A stretch of 64,000 nucleotides of DNA from Apostichopus japonicus (lineage: Eukaryota > Echinodermata > Holothuroidea > Aspidochirotida > Stichopodidae), in contig NC_092569.1 in NCBI RefSeq assembly GCF_037975245.1, positions 35,750,668 to 35,814,667 on the forward strand, in the 5' to 3' direction. This document shows positions 45,159 through 55,936 of this stretch, piece after piece. The first letter of the stretch is position 1; each line of letters begins with the position of its first letter. A program made the position numbers and the translations under genes. Below the pieces are notes generated by a model that was given only the letters and a program-made list of their open reading frames with translations, searched no databases and was not told where the DNA came from.

Positions 45159-48100
45159 CTAATATCGTTCGTAATCTTGCATCCACACTGGTGGGCGACG
45201 CTTCCGCTTTAACAATTCTGGGGGCCTCTCCCCCTCAGTCTCAACGACATCCTCCAACTCCTCTTCAAGAACTTCCTCATAGCCCATATCAGTTATATGC
45301 TTGTCGGGGGCAATTTCTGTTGCTGGCTCTACCGTAGTGTGCTCCGGTGTAACCGTCATTTGGTTAAGTTCATCGGGAGTCACATATTTCTTTAACCGGC
45401 CCACATGAACTACTTTCAGTTTTGCAGAATCGATGTGTCTAATACGATACAAACAGTCTGAGAGTTTGAGTGTGATGACAAACGGTCCATTCCATCTCAA
45501 CTGTAGTTTGGGAGATCGGCCTTTCTTTTTAGCATGTACTGCTACCCATACTTTGTCTTGGACCGAATACGAAGATGCCACCTTGGCGATGCGTGCATCA
45601 TAATACCGTTTCTGTCGTTTTTGGCCCAGTGTGTTGTGGTCGCGTGCAATGCGGAAAGCTTTTTCACACCTCTGGGCGAAGGTCATGACATATTCCGAAG
45701 TTGTAGAGGCAACCACTGTTGAGACTGGTTGGCCGATCATCAGTTCTAGTGGAAGTGTAGTCTCTCGTCCCAGCATTAGTAGATTCGGGGAATACCCCGT
45801 GGTTTCCTGCGGGCTTGAACGAAAGGCCATTAAAACCAAAGGAACATGTACATCCCAATCTTTCTGATTTTCATTTACATACACAGAAAGCATTTGCTCT
45901 AACGTACGGTTGAACCGTTCTACTAAACCGTCTGACTGTGGTCTATATGCAGTAGTTCTTGTCTTTTCTATCCCTAGTAACTTACAAAGTTCCTTAAACA
46001 AATTAGACTCAAAATTTGACCCTTGGTCGGTATGAATAATCTGTGGCACACCAAAGCGTGCCACAAACTGTTCAGCTACTACCGACGCTACAGTTGCAGC
46101 CTCCTGATTGGGGACCGGATAAGCCTCTGTCCAACGGGTAAAATAATCTGCAATTACAATAATATATTTATTGCCATTATAAGTCTCTGGAAGGGGGCCC
46201 AAAACATCTATGGCAACCCTTTGGAGAGGCTCACCTATCTTAACAACTTTCATCTGCGCCCTCGATTGGGGGATGGGGGGCTTACGACGGGCACAGAGCT
46301 CACATTTTCGACACCAATTTTCAACATCTCTTTTCATACCAAACCAGTAGCATCTGGCTAGAACTTTCCCTCTTGTCTTCTTTTGTCCTAAGTGACCCCC
46401 GGTTGGAGAATTATGTAACTCGTACAATACATCCTCTCTCAGGACCTGAGGCATCACTATTACATCCCTATCGTGGGCACCGGTATTTGACACCCAACGT
46501 CTATACAATACACCATCCTTAATGCTTAACAGGTCCCATTGGCCCCAATAAGCTTTTGCCGCCCTATCTAACCCACTAATCTGCTCCCAGGGAGGACGAG
46601 AACCACTCTCCTTCCAATTCAACACTGGCCCAATATTACTATCCTTTAGTTGGTACCCCCTGAGCTGCTCCTTGGTACAGCTCTCAACCCAATTAGAGTC
46701 CGCCGTAACTATGTTACATAACCCTGGGGTCTCTATCGGAGGGTTGGCAGGCAATGCTCCCGAATGCACCATGGGGGGATCACTTCTCGACAAAGCGTCT
46801 GCATTGGCATGCACTCTGCCAGGCCTAGTTTCTATCTGAAAATCATATGTGCCCAGCACTTCCAGCCACCTAGCTACCTGACCCTCGGGGGATTTAAAGT
46901 TATACAACCAACGGAGGGAGCCATGATCCGTGCGTAACAAAAATTTCCTGCCATAAAGGTAGGGGCGGAAATTCTTAATAAAAGTTACAACAGCAAGAAG
47001 CTCTCTACGTGTTACGGAATACTTCTTTTCACTACTGCTTAGCGTACGACTGGCATAGGCCACAGGATGTTCTTCACCCCTAATGGTCTGAGACAACACA
47101 GCCCCTATTGCCGTATTGCTAGCATCAGTATCAAGGATAAACATCTGACTAAAATTTGGGTAGGCTAAGGCGGGAGCTGTCGTCAGTTTAGATTTCAGAG
47201 TCTGAAATCGTTCTTCACACTCCTCAGACCACAGAAACCTTTGGCCTTTCTTTGTTAGTGCATGGAGGGGACTAGCAATTTCTGCAAAGTTCCTAATAAA
47301 TTTCCTGTAATAGGAACACAGTCCCAGAAATCCTCTTAGTTGCTTCAGTGTTGTGGGAGGGGGCCAATCTGTGATTGCTTCGATCTTACTGGGATCGGTA
47401 CCCACCCCGTGATCAGAGACAATGTGACCTAAATACTTGACTTCCTTTTTGAGCAAGTCACACTTGGAAGGCTTAAGCTTCAACCCTGCCCCCCTTAATC
47501 GGTCGAAAACTTCTCCTAGGCGTACTAAATGCTCCTCTATCGTTGGGGCATATATTATGATATCATCGATATATATAAGACATATTTGCCAATGTAACCC
47601 ACGAAGTACCTGCTCCATTAATCTCTGAAAAGTGGCAGGGGCGTTGCACAATCCAAACACATTAAACTCATAAAGACCACTACCCATTGAGAAGGCTGTC
47701 TTCTCCCTGTCTCTACGGTCCATTTCGACTTGCCAGTACCCACTTTTTAGATCAAGGGTAGAAAACCACTTAGCCCCTGACAATGCATCTAAGCTATCAT
47801 CTATCCTAGGCAATGGGAAGGCGTCTTTATTAGTAACGTCATTTAACCTACGATAGTCTATACAAAACCGCAAAGAGCCATCTTTCTTTTTCACTAGTAC
47901 CACTGGGGAGGACCACGCACTCTTAGAAGGAGAAATGACGCCTTGCGTCAACATCTCATTCACTTCGGCCTGTGCTTCTACCCGTTTATGAAAGGGAAGT
48001 CTCCTAGGGAGCTGTCGGATTGGGGTTGCATCACCCGTATCAATGCAATGCTTAACCAACCCAGTCCTTCCTAAGGGGTCACCTTCGCAAGAGAACACAC

Positions 48101-48185
48101 TACGGTTATCCTGCAAAAACTGCCTCAAACGAATACGCTCACAATCGGGTCCACCCTCCCCACTTCGATGGAGCAAATCTTCCAT
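45159..48185 (-). CDS. RT, RNase H and integrase of the Ty3/gypsy element
   Basis: A frame of 1,008 codons counted from an ATG at 48,185. Reverse transcriptase covers about residues 90-260, with the catalytic YIDD at 205-208. RNase H follows with FILDTDASNTAIGAVLSQ and LLRTDHGSLRWL. Integrase has a zinc-binding part (GGHLG.. and CRKCELC), the catalytic DVLGP, HTDQGSNF and DGLVERFNRTLEQ blocks, and a GPF module (LRWNGPF). The C-terminus is acidic, then basic. Oddities: the frame is offset from the protease frame, with about 60 bases of overlap, and the motif that normally reads V-M-P-F-G-L is V-F-G-L near residue 176, a two-residue gap. Both suggest a defective copy. Confidence 0.92.
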   Translation of the reverse strand: MEDLLHRSGEGGPDCERIRLRQFLQDNRSVFSCEGDPLGRTGLVKHCIDTGDATPIRQLPRRLPFHKRVEAQAEVNEMLTQGVISPSKSAWSSPVVLVKKKDGSLRFCIDYRRLNDVTNKDAFPLPRIDDSLDALSGAKWFSTLDLKSGYWQVEMDRRDREKTAFSMGSGLYEFNVFGLCNAPATFQRLMEQVLRGLHWQICLIYIDDIIIYAPTIEEHLVRLGEVFDRLRGAGLKLKPSKCDLLKKEVKYLGHIVSDHGVGTDPSKIEAITDWPPPTTLKQLRGFLGLCSYYRKFIRNFAEIASPLHALTKKGQRFLWSEECEERFQTLKSKLTTAPALAYPNFSQMFILDTDASNTAIGAVLSQTIRGEEHPVAYASRTLSSSEKKYSVTRRELLAVVTFIKNFRPYLYGRKFLLRTDHGSLRWLYNFKSPEGQVARWLEVLGTYDFQIETRPGRVHANADALSRSDPPMVHSGALPANPPIETPGLCNIVTADSNWVESCTKEQLRGYQLKDSNIGPVLNWKESGSRPPWEQISGLDRAAKAYWGQWDLLSIKDGVLYRRWVSNTGAHDRDVIVMPQVLREDVLYELHNSPTGGHLGQKKTRGKVLARCYWFGMKRDVENWCRKCELCARRKPPIPQSRAQMKVVKIGEPLQRVAIDVLGPLPETYNGNKYIIVIADYFTRWTEAYPVPNQEAATVASVVAEQFVARFGVPQIIHTDQGSNFESNLFKELCKLLGIEKTRTTAYRPQSDGLVERFNRTLEQMLSVYVNENQKDWDVHVPLVLMAFRSSPQETTGYSPNLLMLGRETTLPLELMIGQPVSTVVASTTSEYVMTFAQRCEKAFRIARDHNTLGQKRQKRYYDARIAKVASSYSVQDKVWVAVHAKKKGRSPKLQLRWNGPFVITLKLSDCLYRIRHIDSAKLKVVHVGRLKKYVTPDELNQMTVTPEHTTVEPATEIAPDKHITDMGYEEVLEEELEDVVETEGERPPELLKRKRRPPVWMQDYERY

Positions 48186-48999
48186 ATCGGCCGGTAATCC
48201 ACTGGTATAATTTTCTCTACCTCATCTACCTCCACAACGTTGGCAATGGGGGAAACTATGCCTACATGGGTACCTTTGTACAATGTTACAGGATTCGAAG
48301 TACCATTTAATAGTCTAATAGGGACAGTCCTTCTAGAAGTATCAACTAAAGCACGTCCAACTATAACATGGCGGCTTTCAGGCACTCCTGGTTTAGTTTC
48401 CAGTAGGCCTGGCCCATTCCGCTTCCCCGGGGGCACTCCATATATCAATTCTAACACCCCTGACACCATAATCTCGCTCTCTGCAGGGATAAAGACTGCC
48501 TCAACCAGTGCTACCCTAATTGGCTGATCCAGCGGAGTCTCACAAAGAGGAACAGCTAAGCGGGTCCTACCAACAAACAATAGGGGTTCACCTCCCAATT
48601 GTATCAAACATTCATGTTCTCTTAAAAAGTCAATTCCAAGTAAACCAGGGGCAGTGATACTGGCAACTAGGACTTGCACTGGAATCTTCAGGGTGTGAAA
48701 TTTGAAAGTTAAATTACATTTACCTTTTACTTGGAGTGGCCTACCATCAACACCGGCAAAACTGGCTCCCGTCTCAGTAAGTGGAGCCAAATTACCTGCA
48801 GAGCATAAACGCTCCCATGTCTGAACACTAATGATGGTAGTGCCAGCGCCAGTATCTACTAAAAAAGGAATCTCGGTATTAGAGATACATATATTTGCAC
48901 ACAAAGCTCCCCCTGACTTGACCTTCTCCCCATTTCCATAACGTTGCAGGGCTTCAATTTGCTCAGTCGAGGGGCACCCCTCATCCCCGACTGACTCTA
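48125..48999 (-). CDS. Protease region of pol (reached by -1 shift from gag)
   Basis: This frame is open from the gag stop region and has no ATG start of its own near the junction, consistent with translation by frameshift. The aspartic protease motif LVDTGAGTTIIS lies near the start of the conserved part; the ILG-type block is represented by LLGIDFLREHECLIQLGG. The frame ends at 48,125, after passing in a different phase into the start of the RT region. Retropepsins act as dimers to cut the gag and pol polyproteins; that is family knowledge. Confidence 0.85.
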
Positions 49000-49959
49000 G
49001 TTTCCCGATCCCTGTCTACTTGGCTTAGAGGGACAGTACCGGCTAATGTGACCTAACTGCCCACACCTCCAACACTGCATGGGACCAGGCCCAGACCCAG
49101 TCAAAGGGGGTGGCGCTGGCGGACCTTGCTGAACAAATTGACTTAACCTAGCATTGTCCTCCAAAAGTTTTCCCAATTGTACTTCCAGCCTATCCAATCT
49201 TTCAGTAATTCCGCCAACCGCATCCGACGATGCCGAAACAGTATAGGCAGAACGCCGGGGTTTCATCACCCCCTCTGCCTGGTCAATAGCCTCCACCTCA
49301 AGGGCAAGATGCAGAGCATCTTCTATTGTCTTGGGTCTACCCCTTCGAACAACAATCCTAGCATCCCTGTCACGTAAAGCACCCAAAAAAGACTCTAGAG
49401 CTAACTCGTCATGTGCTCGCATATCAAGGCCGGGATAAGCCTCTATCACTTCCCGACGGATTGAAGAGCACAGCCCAGGTAAGGTCTCACCCTCTGCCCG
49501 TACTCTAGATCTTAATTTCGCCCTTCTAGCGCTAGTCAGGGCCGCTGTAGCAAAAAATCTAGAAAGTGCGTTTACAGTGGTCTCATAACTACCACGGTCT
49601 GTAGATGATAGTCCCATATATACCTCCTGGGCGTGCCCAGTTAACTTAGCTACCAGGAATTTTGATTTTTCTAATTCCGTCCACCCATTAATCTCCGCAC
49701 AGACTGTAAAATGGGTCAGGTAATGATCCCACTTTCTTTTCCCATCATAACTATCTGGCATAATAATAGGTTTACGGAACGAGTCACCTAAGGCAGTTGA
49801 ATTACAAACCCCTCTGCCTGGCGAAGTACCCCTATTATATAACCAATCCCTATCCCTGGTAAGATTAAATTGACAAACCTCAGCTTCTCTCTCCAGTGCC
49901 TCTATCTCGGCAATAAGCCTCTCCACAGAGTCCCCTTCGCTCTCTCGTCGTGCAGCCAT
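48997..49959 (-). CDS. gag polyprotein of the Ty3/gypsy element
   Basis: 320 residues from an ATG at 49,959. The N-terminal region is charged and probably helical, with DSVERLIAEIEALEREAEVC. The middle resembles the retrotransposon gag (capsid-like) domain, including WDHYLTHFTVCAEINGW and KSKFLVAKLTGHAQEVY. The C-terminus has one CCHC zinc knuckle, CWRCGQLGHISRYC, after a Pro/Gly-rich linker. The frame ends at TAG (48,999-48,997) directly after a -1 slippery heptamer. Gag would form the particle that packages the element's RNA. No internal break was seen. Confidence 0.9.
   Translation of the reverse strand: MAARRESEGDSVERLIAEIEALEREAEVCQFNLTRDRDWLYNRGTSPGRGVCNSTALGDSFRKPIIMPDSYDGKRKWDHYLTHFTVCAEINGWTELEKSKFLVAKLTGHAQEVYMGLSSTDRGSYETTVNALSRFFATAALTSARRAKLRSRVRAEGETLPGLCSSIRREVIEAYPGLDMRAHDELALESFLGALRDRDARIVVRRGRPKTIEDALHLALEVEAIDQAEGVMKPRRSAYTVSASSDAVGGITERLDRLEVQLGKLLEDNARLSQFVQQGPPAPPPLTGSGPGPMQCWRCGQLGHISRYCPSKPSRQGSGN
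49000..49006 (-). promoter_or_regulatory. Programmed -1 frameshift site GGGAAAC
   Basis: In gag phase it reads G GGA AAC followed at once by the TAG stop. This is a canonical X XXY YYZ heptamer. The -1 frame runs open from here into the protease frame. Confidence 0.75.
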
Positions 49960-50109
49960 CTCGCCTCCTTCCAGAAACCAGGCTTACTTAAAGGTAAAGA
50001 AACTTGGTATGATATTAAATTGTCAAAATAAAAATAGCTCACAAATACCATGGGGCTTCAAAGCCCTGCCAGCAAACTTGAAATAGGGAGGTGGGGTGAC
50101 AAAAATAAT

Positions 50110-50125
50110 CCCACTTCTGACACCA
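50110..50125 (-). promoter_or_regulatory. Primer binding site, tRNA-Leu type
   Basis: Reads TGGTGTCAGAAGTGGG on the minus strand, five bases after the 5' LTR. It begins TGG, the complement of the tRNA 3' CCA, and resembles the complement of tRNA-Leu 3' ends. The tRNA identity is from memory of the family and is inferred. Confidence 0.75.
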
Positions 50126-50130
50126 ATTTC

Positions 50131-51118
50131 TGTAACACCCCTGTACCCAGGCCGAGCGGTAGCGTGGGAAATCAGGCAGCTGGAGGCCACCTGATGTCAG
50201 GGCAGGGGAAGGGGGGGAGGCGAAGACTTATGCTAGCAGGGCTTGAACCAAAACACAAAAAAAGAGAGAAGAATATAGTTAAAGAGAACTGGGTCTCAAA
50301 TCAACAATTTAATAGCTTAATTAACTTTAAACATACACTTAACAAAAATAAGGCAGTGACTTTCTGCCGTATACAAATATAAAAGCAAACAACGGGCAGA
50401 GATTAAGTTTAAATAAATAACAAATACACTACATACCAGGGCGTGGGCAGCACGGCTCTTAAGAATCACGAGAGTGAATACCCAACACGGGGCGCCAACG
50501 GCAGACTGAACTAATACTGCCTAATGTGGTCTCGCCCCGATTAACTTCTGCAATACCTCCGGGGAGAGCCCTAATTTGACCCTACCTCCGGAGTCTAAAA
50601 ATTCAACGAAGCCAACCAGGACGGGAACTTATTAGTTATACTATACAAAAGGAATGGCGCCCGTAGTCAGCCTTCACTCCCGGACCCGCTCTCTAAAATA
50701 AATCAACCTTGCCTTTAAAATAATACTTAACTGTAATTGCCGTGCTGCTCACCGCTGGTCTCCAGTTCTCTGCCCGAACTTCAACGAAATAAATTCAGTT
50801 TCCACAATACAAAATACATAAGAAAAACAACGTCTTAATTAAACAAGGTTAAGAGAGCAAGTGAAAGTAAAATAGATACACGCTAAACAGAACAACTCGT
50901 GTAATAAAAGAGCGAATGCCTGGAATGCTGGTGATGGCAGACGACGGGGAGAGCGAAAGAGACCTGCATAATAAGACAAAAGTAAATGGAATGGTGAATG
51001 AATGGACAACAAATCGCAGGGTAAATTATTCAAACAAAACGGGAAAACATATTCTTAGTAGCCCTGGGCGCGTTCGAAATACGGGGTACACGCATCCCGA
51101 ACAACCCAGGGCGTAACA
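50131..51118 (-). repeat. 5' LTR of the Ty3/gypsy element
   Basis: 988 bp, about 99.8% identical to the left LTR in my reading. It should carry the element's promoter and polyadenylation signals; I did not place them. Confidence 0.93.
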
Positions 51119-51149
51119 CTATTGCTAAATCCTACTCTACAGTATATAG

Positions 51150-51310
51150 TTTAGTAGAAGGAAAAAAAAGATCAGGAGGGACAATCAAGCCCCCAGCAAG
51201 GACCCTGAGGCAGAGAAATTACAAAAACACAAAAAATCATACCAGATTACAATGCTTAATGTACTCCTCCAAAGCATTCTTAAACCCATTCACACTACTT
51301 GCAATACAAA
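51150..51310 (+). repeat. Dispersed repeat, copy 2
   Basis: Second copy of the repeat at 20,080-20,235. It begins about 30 bases beyond the LTR element. Confidence 0.5.
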
Positions 51311-51612
51311 TTTTTCATGCAAACCACTACATTCATTCACATCCCTATTAGAAAATAGTTTAAGACAATGACCTCTGATACAACTACTGTTGGCAAACCT
51401 GAAAGAGTCAGTGAAGGATAAATTGTCATTATATGTGTAGGCCTACTCTATTACTTTAGGCCTAATGCTATAGTTTTGCGTCTGTGATCTAACCTTATAG
51501 AACCACGACTGTGATAACGTGCTTTTCGTTTGGATGAGGCGTAAAATCTACAAGTGGAAAGACAGGTTTTCAGCTAGTTTTCTATGCATTTCAGGTGTGA
51601 AGATAAACGTAA

Positions 51613-51817
51613 ATGTCTGAGTCGCTTTCTTTGATCGCAACGAGCATAGTGTGCAAAGCTGCTATACTATTGTGTGTGGTGTTGTTCGTGTTTTGCGCAA
51701 CTGGTACGACATCTGGACCTATTTTGATGCTCATTGTTTATGTGTTACGTCACATATCAGCAGTTGGCCAACTCTCTCTTTATACGGCTCTTATCGGAAT
51801 AGCGCCATCAATTCTCT
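51613..51817 (+). CDS. Possible first exon of an unknown membrane protein
   Basis: ATG at 51,613 followed by 68 codons rich in Leu, Val and Ile, forming two possible membrane segments (CKAAILLCVVLFVFCATG and SGPILMLIVYVLRHISA). The frame meets a very good splice donor, GTAAGTAT, at 51,818 before its stop at 51,837. No downstream exon was found, and I do not recognise the protein. It may be chance. Confidence 0.25.
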
Positions 51818-52667
51818 GTAAGTATTTGCAAAATTGATACGGTGCACCTGAGCGTGTTTACACGTGTATTGTATATACGTGTATTGTTTATGTTTTAATA
51901 GCCTGGAGGAGTGGGCGTGCCACAGTTCTTATCACAATCCTTATATCTCGGTCATGTTTCAACCAATTTCCAAAATTTTAGCCTCAAATGATAGGAAATA
52001 TTTTAGATAATTCTTCATTAACATAAAATGCACCAAATATGATATTCGCATACATTTTACGTTACGAAAGAGGATTATTCAAATTGCCATTGCAATAATA
52101 ACTCCGACTGTCCATATTGAAATATTATCTATTTTTAGAGTTGTTATTGTTTTTTCCTTTGTTTCTTTTCTTCTTTTTTGGGGTGTGATTTGTATATACA
52201 AGATATAAAGTAACCGAAGCAGTGAAAAAATTTAACGAAGAAAACTTTCAGTGAGCTAAGTGAGTATTATTAATGACAAAAAAAAACCGCTGGAATTCAA
52301 AAACATACCACCAAATTTCAATATCATAGAAGATTCTTGTTAACATTTTTAAATTGAAAGTTTGAATATTTCTATTCTCACTTGATATTCACAACGTTGT
52401 TTCATTCTTGGATTCAAAGGTGTTTAATGGGGTGATATCAAGGGAATATGACAGGGTTAAATGAATTTTGTGTACACAATGCACATTAATGTTGCTTCAC
52501 ATCATGGTCTTTTTAATAATAATGAACGACACTAAGAAGGTCTGTGTGTAATCTTATACAGATACAGACTATTAACAATATATTAATGAACCGTTTGATG
52601 ATAAGAATGATGATATTTAGGCCCAGTAAAAAAAAAGTCTTTGCCAAAATGACAATAACTATATTGA

Positions 52668-52671
<4 letters not shown>

Positions 52672-52749
<78 letters not shown>

Positions 52750-52755
52750 ATCCAT
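52672..52755. repeat. TA microsatellite
   Basis: Long (TA)n run with a few interruptions. Confidence 0.9.
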
Positions 52756-53859
52756 TCATATATAAAGTAGCCACCAGCTCATTTGACTGTCGGTCGCAAG
52801 TGTTTGCCATTGCGTAAAACTTATCTGTCCACTGAGGCCGCATCGTAAAACAGATTCCAGAGGTGACGGTACAGTTTTTCACTCAACCGTGCCAGGGAGA
52901 TGGAAATGCGAAGCACAGCACAGTTTATACAAAGTGTAGAACTTGTTGTTACTATCCTACTGTGTTAGGCTCAATAGCTTAGTATTACAGCAACCTGTAA
53001 ACCACTAAGGGCCCCCCATCCGTACACACATTGCTCTCATCAATTTCTTCTCCAGAAGATGCTTTTTTTAGTGTAAACATTCGAAATGTTCGAATTGTCT
53101 ACACTGTTCATTTAAGATGATAAAAAAATGACATTTCCACTGTCCTGTATTCCTCCTACTTGCACATTGCCACTATACCTTCTACCTGACAAAGAAAGTG
53201 ATATAAATTACTCTTTTTTTTAATTCTTTCTTTGTTTTCTGAGAGAAAGAGGGACGCCTTGTAAGCCTACTTTATACTTCCATATGAAACAAATTGTCTC
53301 CTTAAACAGCTCAAGATAAACACTTCTATATAATAAAACATCAGATCTGGTATATTAATCATTATAATCATACTAGATGCTATTAATATTTTTCTCCGGC
53401 CGTCGTTCTACTGAAATAAATTTGTTTTCTGTAAAATGCGAGGTTATATCTCTGATAATTAAGTCATTACCCGGTATTCATAAATACGACCTTGAGAGAG
53501 CGAAATACCACCCGCAACTTAATAATATCCTTACAGTTTACCATTCACAATCTGAATAACTATATCGTTGTTATATATTCTTATATCGTTGCACGTATAT
53601 TGACCTACTATATACTGTATATACGTGCAGTTATCTATATATAGGGCGAACGAAGGATTTTGCGACCGTGGGTGTTAAAAATGTAGCTAATTTTGAGGAA
53701 GGTCTGATTATTTTAGTTGGGGGCACTTTAAAGTCGTTGTTTTGCTTTCCCTGTAACTCAAATATCATACTATCAACAACTGACCTTGGTATATGAAAAA
53801 AAAAGATATTATTCTAAAGATACATCAATTCCTTTGGAAAGATTTCTTATATTTATAGT

Positions 53860-53865
53860 TTTATT
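53860..53865 (-). terminator. Probable polyadenylation signal of the filamin/esterase-like gene
   Basis: AATAAA on the minus strand, about 310 nt after the stop codon at 54,177. Confidence 0.4.
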
Positions 53866-54176
53866 TTGTATGCATACATTTGGATTAAACTAAAACACAG
53901 GAGAGAATGTTCTGAAGACGATTTTTCGTAATGTCTGCCGAACTTATAACTTAACTTCACACTATATAAAACGAATCATTGTATATAACCAATCTTCTTG
54001 ATCGGACGAATCACTGTCATTTTCGTCAGTGTCCATGGAACGGCTTCCTAGTTTCCTCAAAGACCCCCCTCCCCCGCCACACACACACATCGTGTTCCAT
54101 CGAAGTTCTCGCTGTTTTGGACAGACCATGGCTTCTCTAATTCAGCAATGGTTATTTCAGTTTTATGAGAATCTTT

Positions 54177-55936
54177 TCATACTTTCAATATTGTGCAGAT
54201 TCTAACATCTACGCTTCCTGACTGAGTTTCATACTTCCCCACTGGATCTGTCCGCATACAGTCTATTGGGCAAAGTGACCCATTCCATGCTTGTTGATCC
54301 TGCTTGGCTATGTTTGGCAGTAGTCCTGTTAATGTAGTACACTTTAAATTTGGGACTCTTTTGATATGCCAAGGAAACAGAGAATGTGGACAGTCGTGGC
54401 AAAGGGTCATCTTTCTATCGAGGTTTCCATTTGTAGGTTCGCACTTTTCCAGCGAAGTAAGCCAAACGTTCTTTCCATCAGGTGCGAGTGCCTTACAGAG
54501 TAGAATTTGAGCAATCATTTCAGTAGGATCACCACATACCCGAACATTTCCGTTCATGTCGCTGCACTGTCGGTGCCAGTGCATCGATTTCATTATGAAG
54601 GGTGCACCTTCAGTTGTGTGTCTCCAAGGTGTTGCTAACGCAAAGCCGTCCAACGTCCTTATGCTTTTATGGAAAGTAGGAAACGCTTTCGCTTCGTCCA
54701 TACTAGCTTGTCTTCCATCTGGAGTATAAAGTGAGCCCTCGTGAGCTTTAAAACCATTCAATGCGTAAAACGTTCCATTCCAAGATTCTGGAATTGTTTC
54801 CGCTAGTAATTTTAACTGAAGAGCATTTAACATGACCATAATTACAACATCCGGTTGAATTCTTTCCGTGAATAAAGTTTCTTTAAAATAGCCAATTGCG
54901 TCCCCGAAGAAGTCGTTGTTGGCGCTCACTTTTTTGTCATTGTGGCATGTAATATTAACATGTTTATTATCATTCATTTCGTTCATACTAGCGCCTTCAA
55001 TTCTAAAATCCTGATAGATAAATCTTAAACTACCGACTCGAACTTCCTCCATACCCCAGCATCTCCACAGAATTGAATCTTGGAGACTGGTCTTCTCTGT
55101 CTTCCTGAGCGCCAGATCTACTAAAGATAAAAATATACCCCTCTCGGTTGATCTGCCAAGAACGACGATGGTCCTCGGCACTGATGACATCGAAGCTCTT
55201 ACGAGGTCATCTGTCGTGAATATATCAAAACTGCATCGCTTGGGTTGAAGCACCCAACCACTCCTCAACGTTCCACGTTCATCCCCAGCAAGGTCTCGTG
55301 TTACCCAGTCCCCCTCTGACCAGGATGGGTCGTATTGTTGGATAGACTGACAAGATGGAAGCTTGTCGGATTCTTCTCGTCTCTCGTTGTCACTTACTGC
55401 TGGTCCATCAATAAACAATTTAAATGGGCTTCCGGGAAGTTGTTTCTGGCTTGACCGAGACATTTCCTCGACATATAAATCAAAAATACCTGGCAGAGTT
55501 GGTATATAACTAAAATGTATTTCCAAGGTATCTGTTCTACTAACATTTGTGGGTGCTACAGCAAAGATATGCTTTTCTCCAACCGCCAAAACACTGAAGA
55601 AATACTTTTTATGAAAGGCTTCATTCATTGATGAATCAACTTGTATCGTAAGTTTGGCTTCGATTCCAACAGAAGCTCGTACAAGTCCGTCTCCAAAGAC
55701 TAAACATTTGCTTTTTGCACTCGTGCCCGTAACAATATGTGTATGTCTACGTATCGGTCCGACATTCGGTGTCGAAGAACACTTGGATTGGTTCCTCGAC
55801 AAGACGTTAGGCCTCTTCAATGCAAATGATGCATCATTGTCTTGTAGGAATGATAAATTGGCAAGGGGGATATTTGATCTCTTTCTAGTATCATCCTGTA
55901 TTTGTGTAGTAGGACTAGGACGTGACTCGGCTTGAT
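54177..55936 (-). CDS. Exon 2 of the filamin/esterase-like gene: Ig-like repeat and esterase-like region
   Basis: 1,760 nt without a stop until 54,177. It holds all recognisable domains. A single long uninterrupted exon is unusual beside the intron-rich fibrinogen-related genes. Confidence 0.85.

Larger units (their letters stand above)
43757..51118 (-). mobile_element. Ty3/gypsy LTR retrotransposon, complete structure
   Basis: 7,362 bp bounded by two 988-bp LTRs that differ at two positions when read side by side (near 44,351 and 44,502 in the left LTR). The target duplication is CTAT (43,753-43,756 and 51,119-51,122), or five bases if a shared A is counted. On the minus strand the order is 5' LTR, primer site, gag, protease, RT, RNase H, integrase, polypurine tract, 3' LTR. 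RT before integrase defines the Ty3/gypsy type. No envelope-like frame lies in the roughly 0.4 kb after pol. The near-identical LTRs imply recent insertion. The clade was not assigned. Confidence 0.93.
51838..54176. other. Intergenic stretch
   Basis: No gene recognised. Contains the (TA)n tract at 52,672-52,755, the downstream flank of the filamin/esterase-like gene and its probable polyadenylation signal at 53,860. Confidence 0.45.

Noticed and set aside
45534-46361. Several plus-strand frames over the LTR element
   Set aside because: They are antisense shadows of the integrase/RT frame on the minus strand.
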